Position numbers and translations under genes: made by a program. Shown here piece after piece: positions 23,781-30,547 of a stretch of DNA of 49,351 nt. The number at the start of each line of letters is the position of its first letter. Position 1 is the first letter of the stretch. This stretch comes from DATIBL01 sp035457505 (GTDB lineage Bacteria > Patescibacteriota > Minisyncoccia > Phycocordibacterales > UBA6899): NCBI GenBank assembly GCA_035457505.1, contig DATIBL010000097.1, positions 1-49,351 on the forward strand. Direction: 5' to 3'. The notes beneath the pieces were generated by a model, which had not been told where the DNA came from, searched no databases, and was given only the letters and a program-made list of their open reading frames with translations.

Positions 23781-24122
23781 ATGCGCACTCAGAAGGTCGA
23801 TATCAATCGGGTTCTTGAGATCCTCTCTCGCTATGCGGTGCTGACGGCCGAAACCGTCCGAAGCGTTCGAAAATTCTTCCATCACGAAGAGGGGTGGGGC
23901 GAGCGGCTTTCGCTGCCCTGTCCGCACGGTCGAGCGGTGCGCATGAACTGGGATAATCTCGGCGTGTATCTCGAGCCTATTGGCCTCGCCGTGCCCGCGG
24001 ACCAGGCAGATCGCGAACGACTTGATGCGGTCAACGCCGCACTGCTTGAGGCAGTTCCTCCGAAGCTTCGCCTCGATCAAATTCGTCGGACGGCGTATTG
24101 CACAAACGGCGTATCAGGATGA
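23781..24122 (+). CDS. 113-residue hypothetical protein
   Basis: The start at 23781 has GGAGG five bases upstream; a start four codons earlier would lie on top of this site. The protein begins with a helix-turn-helix-like stretch (VDINRVLEILSRYAVLTAETVRSVRKFF), then a short beta region with LPCPHGRAVRMNWDNLGVYLEP, and a C-terminal helix. No family recognised. It is a one-gene unit between a TTGACG/TTTTAT promoter and a terminator that covers its last codons. Confidence 0.7.
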   Translation: MRTQKVDINRVLEILSRYAVLTAETVRSVRKFFHHEEGWGERLSLPCPHGRAVRMNWDNLGVYLEPIGLAVPADQADRERLDAVNAALLEAVPPKLRLDQIRRTAYCTNGVSG

Positions 24123-24135
24123 TACGCCGTTTTTT
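24104..24135 (+). terminator. Strong terminator of the 113-residue gene
   Basis: 12-bp stem AAACGGCGTATC/GATACGCCGTTT, 5-base loop, then TTTGC after a T6 run. The stop codon is in the loop/stem junction. Confidence 0.9.
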
Positions 24136-24153
24136 GCTCTGTTCGATTGCAAA

Positions 24154-24681
24154 TTATTTTTTCGCGTACTCCTTTTGATAGAGTTCGATCGAGCGCGCAA
24201 CGTCCTTCACGGCCTCGGCGCGATCGCGCCAGTCGCCCACCTTCACCTCCTTCCCCTGGAGATCCTTATACACTTTGAAAAAGTGCTTGATCTCGTCGAG
24301 GAGATGCGGCTCGATGTCCGTGATGTTCTTGGTGTTCTTGAAGCGCGGGTCTGCCTTGGGAACAGCAAGCACTTTTGCGTCGCCTTCACCTCCATCGATC
24401 ATATCGAGCACGCCGATCACACGCGCTTCGACGAGACAGCCAGGAACGAGCGGCTCGTGGCCCATGACAAGCACGTCGAGCGGGTCGCCGTCCTCCCAGA
24501 GGGTCTGCGGGACGAAACCGTAGTTGCACGGATAGTGCATGGGGGAATAGAGGACGCGGTCGTACTTGATGAGCCCAGTGTCCTTATCGAGCTCATATTT
24601 GACGCGCGAGAGCTGTGGGATCTCAACGATCACATTGAGGGCGTCTGCGTCGCCCGAGGGAATGTCGTGCCAAAGATTCAT
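24154..24681 (-). CDS. ppa: Inorganic pyrophosphatase, family I
   Basis: 175 residues, normal for the soluble hexameric enzyme that splits PPi to phosphate and so drives nucleic acid and protein synthesis. The signature DGDPLDVLV (Asp64, Asp66, Asp69) is present, as are the substrate-binding KYELDKDTG, the YPCNYGFVPQT motif and the lower metal site KADPRFK. It is a leftward single-gene unit with no Shine-Dalgarno. A TATTTT box eight bases before the ATG would make a leaderless mRNA, but the -35 box is poor. Confidence 0.96.
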   Translation of the reverse strand: MNLWHDIPSGDADALNVIVEIPQLSRVKYELDKDTGLIKYDRVLYSPMHYPCNYGFVPQTLWEDGDPLDVLVMGHEPLVPGCLVEARVIGVLDMIDGGEGDAKVLAVPKADPRFKNTKNITDIEPHLLDEIKHFFKVYKDLQGKEVKVGDWRDRAEAVKDVARSIELYQKEYAKK

Positions 24682-24713
24682 ATGTATACAAAATAACAGG
24701 TGGATAAAACGCT

Positions 24714-24729
24714 CATTGAGAGCTCAATG
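24714..24729. promoter_or_regulatory. Palindrome upstream of the ppa gene
   Basis: CATTGAG-AG-CTCAATG, perfect 7-bp arms, 33 bases before the ppa start and about 75 bases before the rightward promoter at 24803. Operator-like; the owner is unknown. Confidence 0.35.
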
Positions 24730-24802
24730 CGGTCAGCGTACCGCGGGATTGGGAGGATGTCTAGAATACCAAGCAAATGCTAAGCGGTTCTTGCGGAAAA
24801 GC

Positions 24803-24831
24803 TTGACGAAAGTGGCAAAATGATATATAAT
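24803..24831 (+). promoter_or_regulatory. Near-consensus promoter of the 152-residue gene
   Basis: TTGACG (24803-24808), 17-bp spacer, TATAAT (24826-24831). One of the best promoters in the window. Confidence 0.8.
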
Positions 24832-24865
24832 TTACAGCGAACAGAACTTTTTCAAGGAGGGTGTC

Positions 24866-25324
24866 ATGAACGCAAAAAAAGGAATGATTCCGCCCACTCT
24901 CAATGCAAAGGTGGGGGAGGTCTTCCACGATGAAGATCATGGGCAATTCCTCATAACCCACTCGTGGCAGTCTCTTTGCATGTTTTTTGAGTGCCCCACT
25001 GAACTCATCTTCGACGGGACGTTCGTTTTTGTCGGTAAGCCGGATGAGAACGATCCTACCACGCCGTTGTTTCTCAAGAGATTCTTCACCAGTCCGATCC
25101 TTGCTCTGCCGATTGATCAGGTCTGGGTCCGCATCTCTACAGGGGAGATCATTGTCGGGTTCGAGCAACCTTCTGACGTGTCGGCGCTCGCGATGGAAGT
25201 GATCCGCATCCTCACGGAGTACTACGAGGAGATGAAGCGCGAATCGCGCGTCGTCACGATCTCTGCCGACGAGGTCCACGGGAAGAGCCGCGAGCCCTAT
25301 AAGGGTGGCATCTGGGGGAAATAG
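24866..25324 (+). CDS. 152-residue hypothetical protein, strongly expressed by sequence signals
   Basis: The start has a perfect AAGGAGGGTGTC-ATG site and lies 35 bases after a near-consensus promoter, so high expression is likely. The protein is soluble and has no signal peptide. It contains an aromatic/beta N-terminal half (GEVFHDEDHGQFLITHSWQSLCMFF), a central proline-rich segment, and a long acidic helix (SALAMEVIRILTEYYEEMKRE). No family recognised. It stands alone, with its neighbours on the opposite strand. Confidence 0.8.
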   Translation: MNAKKGMIPPTLNAKVGEVFHDEDHGQFLITHSWQSLCMFFECPTELIFDGTFVFVGKPDENDPTTPLFLKRFFTSPILALPIDQVWVRISTGEIIVGFEQPSDVSALAMEVIRILTEYYEEMKRESRVVTISADEVHGKSREPYKGGIWGK

Positions 25325-25381
25325 TCCCCCAGAAACGATCTGCGACATCAGTCGGAAAGACACCATCTGCTCACCAAATCA

Positions 25382-25406
25382 AAATGCCCCGAAATTCGGG
25401 GCATTT
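25382..25406. terminator. Terminator between the 152-residue gene and nusA
   Basis: AAATGCCCCGAA pairs with TTCGGGGCATTT; T-run on either side, so it can stop transcription from both directions. Confidence 0.8.
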
Positions 25407-25427
25407 CTCATATCTCGTGAAACCGGA

Positions 25428-26822
25428 TTACTTCTCCTCGGTGTTCGTGTTCTCCGCGACAACCTCCTTGTCCTCTGCGGCTTCCTCTTCGGGGGTCTCG
25501 GTCTCTTCTGACGGCTCGCCGATCGAGTCGGTTGCGACGAACTCCGCCATCTCCTCTTCCGGAGTCTCTGTGTCCGGAGTGCCGGTCGACAGTTCCTCTT
25601 CCGAAGAAAACTCTTCGCCATCGACGCCGATCGAGCGGATGTCGATCTTGTATCCGGTGAGCTTTGCCGCGAGGCGAACATTCTGTCCGCCGCGTCCGAT
25701 CGCGAGCGAGAGCTGGTCGGACTGGACCTCGACGAGTGCGTGGCGCTCCTCGGTGTTCACGGTGACGCTCTGGGCCTTTGCGGGAGAGAGGGCATCGGCA
25801 ATGAAGCGCTCCGGCGATTCCTCCCACTCGATGACGTCGATCTTTTCTCCGCCGAGCTCCGAAATGACCGTGGCAACGCGAACGCCGCGCTGTCCGACAC
25901 AGGAGCCGACCGGGTCAACATGCGCGTCGTGCGAGAAGACGGCGAGCTTTGTACGGCTTCCGGCCTCGCGTGCGATCTCCTTGATCTCCACGACGCCGTT
26001 CGCAATCTCTGGCGCTTCGAGCGAAAAGAGGGCTTTCACGAAGTTGGGATGTGCGCGAGAGAGGCGAAGGTTCACGCCGCGAGGGGATTCCTCCACGGAG
26101 TAGAGATAGCTGCGCATGCGCTCGCCGATGCGGTAGCGCTCGCCGGGGATCTGGTCCTCGTAGGCGAGCAGTCCGGTCGCGCGACCGAGATCGATGAAGA
26201 TGTTTCCGCGCTCGATGCGCTGAACAACGCCGGTGACGATCTCCTCGCCGCGCTCTGCGAACTCCTCAAGGACGGAACTCTTCTCAGCTTCGCGGATCTT
26301 CTGAATGATGACCTGCTTCGCCGTCTGAGCAGCAATGCGTCCGAAATCGTCCTTCTCCTCAAGCGGGAAGACAAGCTCCTCCTCGAGGACAGCATCCTTC
26401 TTGATGAGCCGTGCGTCCTCGATCAGGATGTGGTGCTCGGGATTGAAGCGAATGCGGGCGTCGACCGGATTTCCATCCTCGTCGACCATTTCTCCAGCTT
26501 CATTGTAGATCGGCTCCGGGACGACAGGCGCCGGCGCCTCGCGAAAACCCATGCGGCCGGGAACCTCCTCCGGCTCTTCCTCCTCTCCTTCGACCGGCAT
26601 GCGAACCATCGTATCGTCGACGACGATCTTCACCTGGACGAACTCGCTCTTCCCTGAGTCGAGATCGATCTTTGCGCGAACGATCTGTCCCTTCTTTCCG
26701 AAGTCCTTCTTGTATGCAGCGGCAAGCGCAGCCTCGAGCGCGTCGATGATCTTGTCTTTCGCGATCCCGCGCTCCTCCTCGAGCTGCTCGAGTGCGATCT
26801 TCATGGCCTTCAAGTCCAACAT
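25428..26822 (-). CDS. nusA: Transcription elongation/termination factor NusA
   Basis: 464 residues from the ATG at 26822, which opens the conserved LKAMKIALEQLEEERGIAKDKIIDALEAALAAAYKK polymerase-binding domain. An acidic insert of about 60 residues (roughly 75-135) splits that domain. S1 (GEEIVTGVVQRIERGNIFIDLG), KH1 (GSCVGQRGVRV) and KH2 (AIGRGGQNVRL) follow, then a glutamate/threonine-rich tail of about 65 residues. NusA binds RNA polymerase and nascent RNA, lengthens hairpin pauses and boosts intrinsic termination. Its own transcript appears to begin with a terminator hairpin (26900-26922), which fits autoregulation. Confidence 0.96.
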   Translation of the reverse strand: MLDLKAMKIALEQLEEERGIAKDKIIDALEAALAAAYKKDFGKKGQIVRAKIDLDSGKSEFVQVKIVVDDTMVRMPVEGEEEEPEEVPGRMGFREAPAPVVPEPIYNEAGEMVDEDGNPVDARIRFNPEHHILIEDARLIKKDAVLEEELVFPLEEKDDFGRIAAQTAKQVIIQKIREAEKSSVLEEFAERGEEIVTGVVQRIERGNIFIDLGRATGLLAYEDQIPGERYRIGERMRSYLYSVEESPRGVNLRLSRAHPNFVKALFSLEAPEIANGVVEIKEIAREAGSRTKLAVFSHDAHVDPVGSCVGQRGVRVATVISELGGEKIDVIEWEESPERFIADALSPAKAQSVTVNTEERHALVEVQSDQLSLAIGRGGQNVRLAAKLTGYKIDIRSIGVDGEEFSSEEELSTGTPDTETPEEEMAEFVATDSIGEPSEETETPEEEAAEDKEVVAENTNTEEK

Positions 26823-26885
26823 AAGCGTGTGGTGATAGCGCTGTTTGAGGCCGACTGAGCGACTCCAAATGCGCGAGTGATAAAT

Positions 26886-26922
26886 CAGGATAAAAAACAG
26901 GTCAGTACTCTTCGTACTGACC
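26886..26922 (-). terminator. Promoter-proximal attenuator-like terminator in the nusA leader
   Basis: Minus strand: GGTCAGTAC, GAAGA loop, GTACTGACC (26900-26922), followed by TGTTTTTTATCC. It starts about 6 nt after the predicted nusA transcript start and lies about 65-80 nt before the ATG. No leftward gene exists upstream that would need it. Confidence 0.7.
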
Positions 26923-26934
26923 ATGTATGCGGAA

Positions 26935-26963
26935 AGTGTAGCGCTTGCGGGGGATCACGTCAA
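26935..26963 (-). promoter_or_regulatory. Promoter of nusA
   Basis: Minus strand: TTGACG (26958-26963), 17-bp spacer, TACACT (26935-26940). Confidence 0.65.
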
Positions 26964-27012
26964 GTGTCCATCGATGTGGACTATTTCGTGCGACGAAAGA
27001 TTGAAAGAGCGT

Positions 27013-27018
27013 TATACT
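27013..27018 (+). promoter_or_regulatory. -10 box of the pilB promoter
   Basis: TATACT 12 bases before the ATG; no good -35 box seen. Confidence 0.4.
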
Positions 27019-27030
27019 AGTGAGGAATCT

Positions 27031-28782
27031 ATGCTCGTCCAGGAGGCGAAACTCAAAAAGTTCATCATTGACTCAGGCCTTGCGAGCCGGACGGAAATCT
27101 CCGCTGCCGAAAAAGAAGCCGAGAAGACCGGCGGTTCCGTCGGCGAAGTCCTGGTGAAGCAAGGGAAGATTAGCGCCGACGATCTCCGGCGCGTGCAGGC
27201 ATATATCCTCGGTGTCCCGTTCGTCGATCTCAAGGGCCAAAAGATCGACTTCGGCGTGCTCTCGATGATCCCCGAGCCGATCGCGCGCAAGCACAACATC
27301 GTCGCATTTCGAAAGTCCGATCAGGGGCTTGAAGTTGCGATGCTCGACGTCGACGATCTTGAAGCGATCGATTTTGTCCGCAAGAAGGTTGGCACGCGAA
27401 TTCTCACGCGCCTCACCGATCAGGAGTCCGTGAAGGGTGCGCTCCTGCAGTACCAGAAATCCCTCAAGGCCGAGTTCGGCGACATCATTCAGCAGGAGGC
27501 GCAGTCGATCAAAATGATCGCGGAGTCCGACGGAGGCGAAGTGTCGGAGAAGGATCTCAAAAAGCTTGCCGAGGATCTTCCGGTCGTGCGCATTGTCGAC
27601 ACGCTTTTGAATCACGCGATCATCCAGGGTGCGTCCGATATCCATATCGAGCCGATGGAGAATCAGCTGCTTGTCCGCTACCGCATCGACGGTATCTTGC
27701 ACGACGCGATGGTGCTGCCGCGCGACACAGCGCCGGGTATCACCGCGCGCATCAAAGTGCTCTCGAATCTCAAGCTCGACGAAAAGCGCCTTCCGCAGGA
27801 CGGCCGCTTCAAGATTCAGCTCAACGCCGAAAAGGTGTCCTTCCGCGTGTCGACGCTTCCCACATACTACGGCGAGAAGACGGTCATGCGTTTGCTCCGC
27901 GAATCTTCCGGCGGCTATACGCTCGAGTCGCTTGGATTCCACGGCCGCTCGCTCGAGATTCTGCATGCGTCGACGAATCTCCACACGGGCATGATCCTTG
28001 TAACCGGCCCGACCGGTTACGGAAAGACGACGACGCTCTATACGATGGTCGACATTATGAACACGGCCGACGTGAATATCTCGACCATCGAAGACCCGGT
28101 CGAATACCAGATGCCGCGCGTCAATCAGACGCAGGTGAAGCCGGATATCGGACTCACGTTCGCGATGGGGCTCCGCGCGCTTTTGCGTCAGGACCCGGAT
28201 ATCGTGATGGTCGGAGAAATCCGCGACACCGAGACCGTCTCACTCGCGATCAACGCGTCTTTGACCGGACACGTTGTCCTCTCGACACTGCATACCAATT
28301 CTGCGGCAGGTGCCGTGCCGCGCATGATCGACATGGGTGCTGAGCCGTTTCTGATTATTTCTACGGTCAATGTCGTTGTCGGGCAGCGCCTCGTGCGCCG
28401 GCTCTGTTCACAGAAGGAGCAATATCATCTCACCGATGCTGAGGTTGATGAGATCGGCAAGCACGCAAATCTTGATCTGGTGATGAAGGCGCTTAAGGAC
28501 GAGGGCATCGTTGCAAAGGATGCAACATGGAAGACCGTCCCGTTCTTCAAGCCCAAGCAGTCTGCGGAGTGTGAAGATGGATACAAGGGCCGTATCGGAA
28601 TCCATGAAGTGCTCAAGATGTCGACCGCGATGCGCGATCTTGCGGTGAAGCGCGCGAGTGCGGAAGAGATCGAGAATCAGGCCCGCAAAGAGGGGATGCT
28701 CACGATGCTTGAGGATGGTATCTTCAAGGCGGCGATGGGGATGACGACTATTGAAGAAGTGCTGCGCGTCGTCAACGAATAA
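27031..28782 (+). CDS. pilB: Type IV pilus extension ATPase PilB
   Basis: 583 residues from the ATG at 27031, with GAGG five bases before; longer starts lack a site. The N-terminal MshEN/GSPII_E region (about 1-150) is followed by the hexameric secretion ATPase: SDIHIEP, the arginine-rich linker, Walker A GPTGYGKTT (326-334; most homologues have GPTGSGKTT), the Asp box and Walker B, and GHVVLSTLHTN. The C-terminal zinc tetracysteine of PilB/GspE (CxxC...CxxC before GYKGRIGIHE) is reduced to two single Cys. PilB powers pilus growth together with PilC at 30548. No PilT is present in the window. Confidence 0.95.
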   Translation: MLVQEAKLKKFIIDSGLASRTEISAAEKEAEKTGGSVGEVLVKQGKISADDLRRVQAYILGVPFVDLKGQKIDFGVLSMIPEPIARKHNIVAFRKSDQGLEVAMLDVDDLEAIDFVRKKVGTRILTRLTDQESVKGALLQYQKSLKAEFGDIIQQEAQSIKMIAESDGGEVSEKDLKKLAEDLPVVRIVDTLLNHAIIQGASDIHIEPMENQLLVRYRIDGILHDAMVLPRDTAPGITARIKVLSNLKLDEKRLPQDGRFKIQLNAEKVSFRVSTLPTYYGEKTVMRLLRESSGGYTLESLGFHGRSLEILHASTNLHTGMILVTGPTGYGKTTTLYTMVDIMNTADVNISTIEDPVEYQMPRVNQTQVKPDIGLTFAMGLRALLRQDPDIVMVGEIRDTETVSLAINASLTGHVVLSTLHTNSAAGAVPRMIDMGAEPFLIISTVNVVVGQRLVRRLCSQKEQYHLTDAEVDEIGKHANLDLVMKALKDEGIVAKDATWKTVPFFKPKQSAECEDGYKGRIGIHEVLKMSTAMRDLAVKRASAEEIENQARKEGMLTMLEDGIFKAAMGMTTIEEVLRVVNE

Positions 28783-28783
28783 T

Positions 28784-28909
28784 CCAGACCTCGAGAATCG
28801 GCATATTCCTTGGTCTTCCGTCGGAAAATCCGGTCAAAGTATAGGAATACATTTCCCGGATATTTCCTCCGTCCAGACCGGCGGACTATGCGCGATTTTC
28901 GAGGTCTGG
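28784..28909. repeat. 126-nt imperfect palindrome after pilB
   Basis: Outer arms of 17 bases (28784-28800 with 28893-28909) with one mismatch; the homology continues inwards with small loops for about 45 bases per arm (GCATA-TCC-GGTCT, GGAAA, CCGG). It starts 2 bases after the pilB stop. It could fold into one long RNA hairpin or a cruciform. No coding frame is credible. Confidence 0.65.
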
Positions 28910-28964
28910 CTGAACTATGATTGGCAATCATGGTCTTCCCGACATTTTGTCAGTCCAAGCCATC

Positions 28965-29022
28965 GCACCACACAGGGCACTTCCAAATTTCAGTACTCGA
29001 AGACTCGATGAAATTTTAGGTC
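28965..29022 (+). repeat. 58-nt dispersed repeat, copy A
   Basis: Matches the reverse complement of 37213-37270 with 3 differences in 58. It contains the inverted pair AAATTTCA/TGAAATTT around a 16-base loop with two ACTCG/GACTCG half-repeats. It lies about 110 bases upstream of a strong promoter. Confidence 0.8.
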
Positions 29023-29130
29023 GGACTGCATCCGAACCAAGCGCTCGCGAGAGTGATGTTTCCTTCCACCAGACCAGCAGGCGTCCGGCAATTCCAGAAG
29101 GCTGGTCGTTTCTGCCTGCATTATAAAACC

Positions 29131-29159
29131 TTGACAACAGCGCAAATCATGTGCATAAT
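29131..29159 (+). promoter_or_regulatory. Promoter of the structured-leader gene
   Basis: Consensus TTGACA (29131-29136), 17-bp spacer, CATAAT (29154-29159). The transcript should start near 29166. Confidence 0.75.
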
Positions 29160-29190
29160 TTGCACCAACGTTCTTTGAGTGAACTCGGGG

Positions 29191-29245
29191 TTGGTCACAG
29201 CGAAAAGCGGCTTCCCTATGGTAGGCCCTCTTTCGCTGTGACCAA
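29191..29245 (+). promoter_or_regulatory. Structured 5' leader with a 15-bp perfect stem
   Basis: TTGGTCACAGCGAAA (29191-29205) pairs perfectly with TTTCGCTGTGACCAA (29231-29245) around a 25-base apical region. Two smaller stems follow (CTCCTC/GAGGAG near 29260-29277 and CTTCG/CGAAG near 29280-29296) before the ribosome-binding site. There is no T-run, so it acts at translation or RNA stability if it acts at all. Confidence 0.6.
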
Positions 29246-29321
29246 TGAGGTCATGGTTCCTCCTCGGATGAGAGGAGCGCTTCGTGAGCAACGAAGTGTC
29301 GTGTACATGTGGAGTATCGTC

Positions 29322-29987
29322 ATGAGCAATGACAATCAGATTGAGCGGTTATGGAAGCTTCAGGCTACCGTGAATAAGTTGATTCTCGATGGAAAGCGAG
29401 ATCCGCGCGAGGTGTCCGACATCCTTCAAGGAATTTTGGAGAGTCGCCCGCAACAGCGTTGGCGTGAAGAAGACGGCGTCATCTACTTCTCTGTCGGGCC
29501 GACTGACGTTACGACAGGTGAGGGGTGGATCACGAGGCTCACTGGTAAAGGCATTCCCGTCGGGGATAGTGCTAGAGAACTGCTCCGTTCGTCTGCCTTC
29601 AAGCCTACGAGTGGAGTGGTCACCAACGTCGCAGTCGTAAACGATTCGGCCGACGTCTCCGACATCAAGCGTATTTTCTCCGAAGACAGCGTTCACGCCA
29701 GGAGGAGGATGACACGTGAATTTGCAAGAAACTTCCGAACTTCCGATGGCCGCAGGCTTCTCGTGCCGAACATCGAACTCGCCTGTCTTATCCTTGAGAG
29801 GCTCGCGGAAAAGGAGTTTGGATTGATGTGTCCGTGGCAGATCGCTGTCACTCATGAGCCCTTCAAAAACCTGAGATTGCTTGCGGACAGTATTGGCGGC
29901 GGACGGCTCGACGCATACACTGACGACGCACTCTCCAATTGGTGGCACGGCAATGTTGGTTTTGCCTTCGAGGTTGCGGAGGTCTGA
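29322..29987 (+). CDS. 221-residue hypothetical protein with LILDGKRDPREVSDILQGIL motif
   Basis: The ATG at 29322 has GGAG seven bases upstream and lies about 155 nt after the promoter; longer in-frame starts fall inside the leader hairpin. The N-terminal helix pair (QATVNKLILDGKRDPREVSDILQGILE) is a motif I associate with families of unknown soluble proteins in Patescibacteria. The rest has an alpha/beta pattern with IYFSVGPTDVTTGEGWITRL and a C-terminal GNVGFAFEVAEV strand. No enzyme motif is seen. The strong promoter, the structured leader and the terminator suggest an independently regulated gene. Confidence 0.8.
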   Translation: MSNDNQIERLWKLQATVNKLILDGKRDPREVSDILQGILESRPQQRWREEDGVIYFSVGPTDVTTGEGWITRLTGKGIPVGDSARELLRSSAFKPTSGVVTNVAVVNDSADVSDIKRIFSEDSVHARRRMTREFARNFRTSDGRRLLVPNIELACLILERLAEKEFGLMCPWQIAVTHEPFKNLRLLADSIGGGRLDAYTDDALSNWWHGNVGFAFEVAEV

Positions 29988-30028
29988 TCTTTTCTCCCGT
30001 TATCGAGACTCCAGACCTTTCATTTTCC

Positions 30029-30060
30029 GTCCCGCTCCATTTATTGGAGCGGGACTTTTG
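30029..30060 (+). terminator. Terminator of the structured-leader gene
   Basis: Perfect 11-bp stem GTCCCGCTCCA/TGGAGCGGGAC, 5-base loop, then TTTTG. Confidence 0.9.
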
Positions 30061-30084
30061 TATTGGTCCTGCGTGAGAGAAATA

Positions 30085-30112
30085 TTGCGCAAATGGGTGG
30101 GGTGGGTAGACT
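30085..30112 (+). promoter_or_regulatory. Promoter of the MazG-like gene
   Basis: TTGCGC (30085-30090), 16-bp spacer, TAGACT (30107-30112). Confidence 0.5.
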
Positions 30113-30138
30113 CTGGGCAGAGATATGGAGTCGGTGCC

Positions 30139-30462
30139 ATGGAAAAGTTGATCCGCGATCGGATCACAGAGAAGGCGCTTGCGCGCGGCGAGGTGATGCG
30201 CGTGCGCAAAGCGGAGAGCGACTGGGAATTCCGCGCGATGCTGACGAAGAAGCTTGTCGAAGAAGCGAAAGAATGCCATGCGGCGCGCTCGCGCCGTGAG
30301 CGGCGGAAAGAACTTGCGGATGTCCTCGCGGTTCTCACTGAGCTGCTTCGTCTTGAGAAAGTCTCCTGGGAAGAATTGCACGTTATCGCAGAAGCAAAGC
30401 GCGCGGAGAATGGCGGTTTCGCGAAGCGCCTGATTTGGCTCGATGCGCCAGAAAATCCCTGA
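30139..30462 (+). CDS. MazG-like house-cleaning NTP pyrophosphohydrolase
   Basis: 107 residues from the ATG at 30139 (GGAG eight bases before). The start MEKLIRDRITEKA is the typical (Y)NKLVRDxIPE opening of the COG4997 group of all-alpha NTP pyrophosphohydrolases. The metal-binding helices follow: LVEEAKE and KELADVLAVL, an ExxE...ExxD arrangement as in MazG and HisE. It should split non-canonical (d)NTPs to the monophosphate and PPi. Single-gene unit with its own promoter and terminator. The exact substrate is unknown. Confidence 0.85.
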   Translation: MEKLIRDRITEKALARGEVMRVRKAESDWEFRAMLTKKLVEEAKECHAARSRRERRKELADVLAVLTELLRLEKVSWEELHVIAEAKRAENGGFAKRLIWLDAPENP

Positions 30463-30483
30463 TGTGTGAATAGCGCAGAAAGA

Positions 30484-30507
30484 ACAACCCCCGAGATCGG
30501 GGGTTGT
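30484..30507 (+). terminator. Terminator of the MazG-like gene
   Basis: ACAACCCCC pairs with GGGGGTTGT around GAGATC; short T-run. Confidence 0.7.
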
Positions 30508-30508
30508 G

Positions 30509-30538
30509 TTGTTCGAGTGCAGAGAGTTCCTATATAAT
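30509..30538 (+). promoter_or_regulatory. Promoter of pilC, nearly leaderless
   Basis: TTGTTC (30509-30514), 18-bp spacer, TATAAT (30533-30538); the ATG follows 9 bases later. Confidence 0.65.
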
Positions 30539-30547
30539 GAATGCAGT

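Noticed and set aside
28917..29126. 69-codon frame through the 58-nt repeat
   Set aside because: The matching copy at 37213-37270 shows no preserved reading frame around it, and no Shine-Dalgarno precedes it, so the repeat is not conserved for coding.
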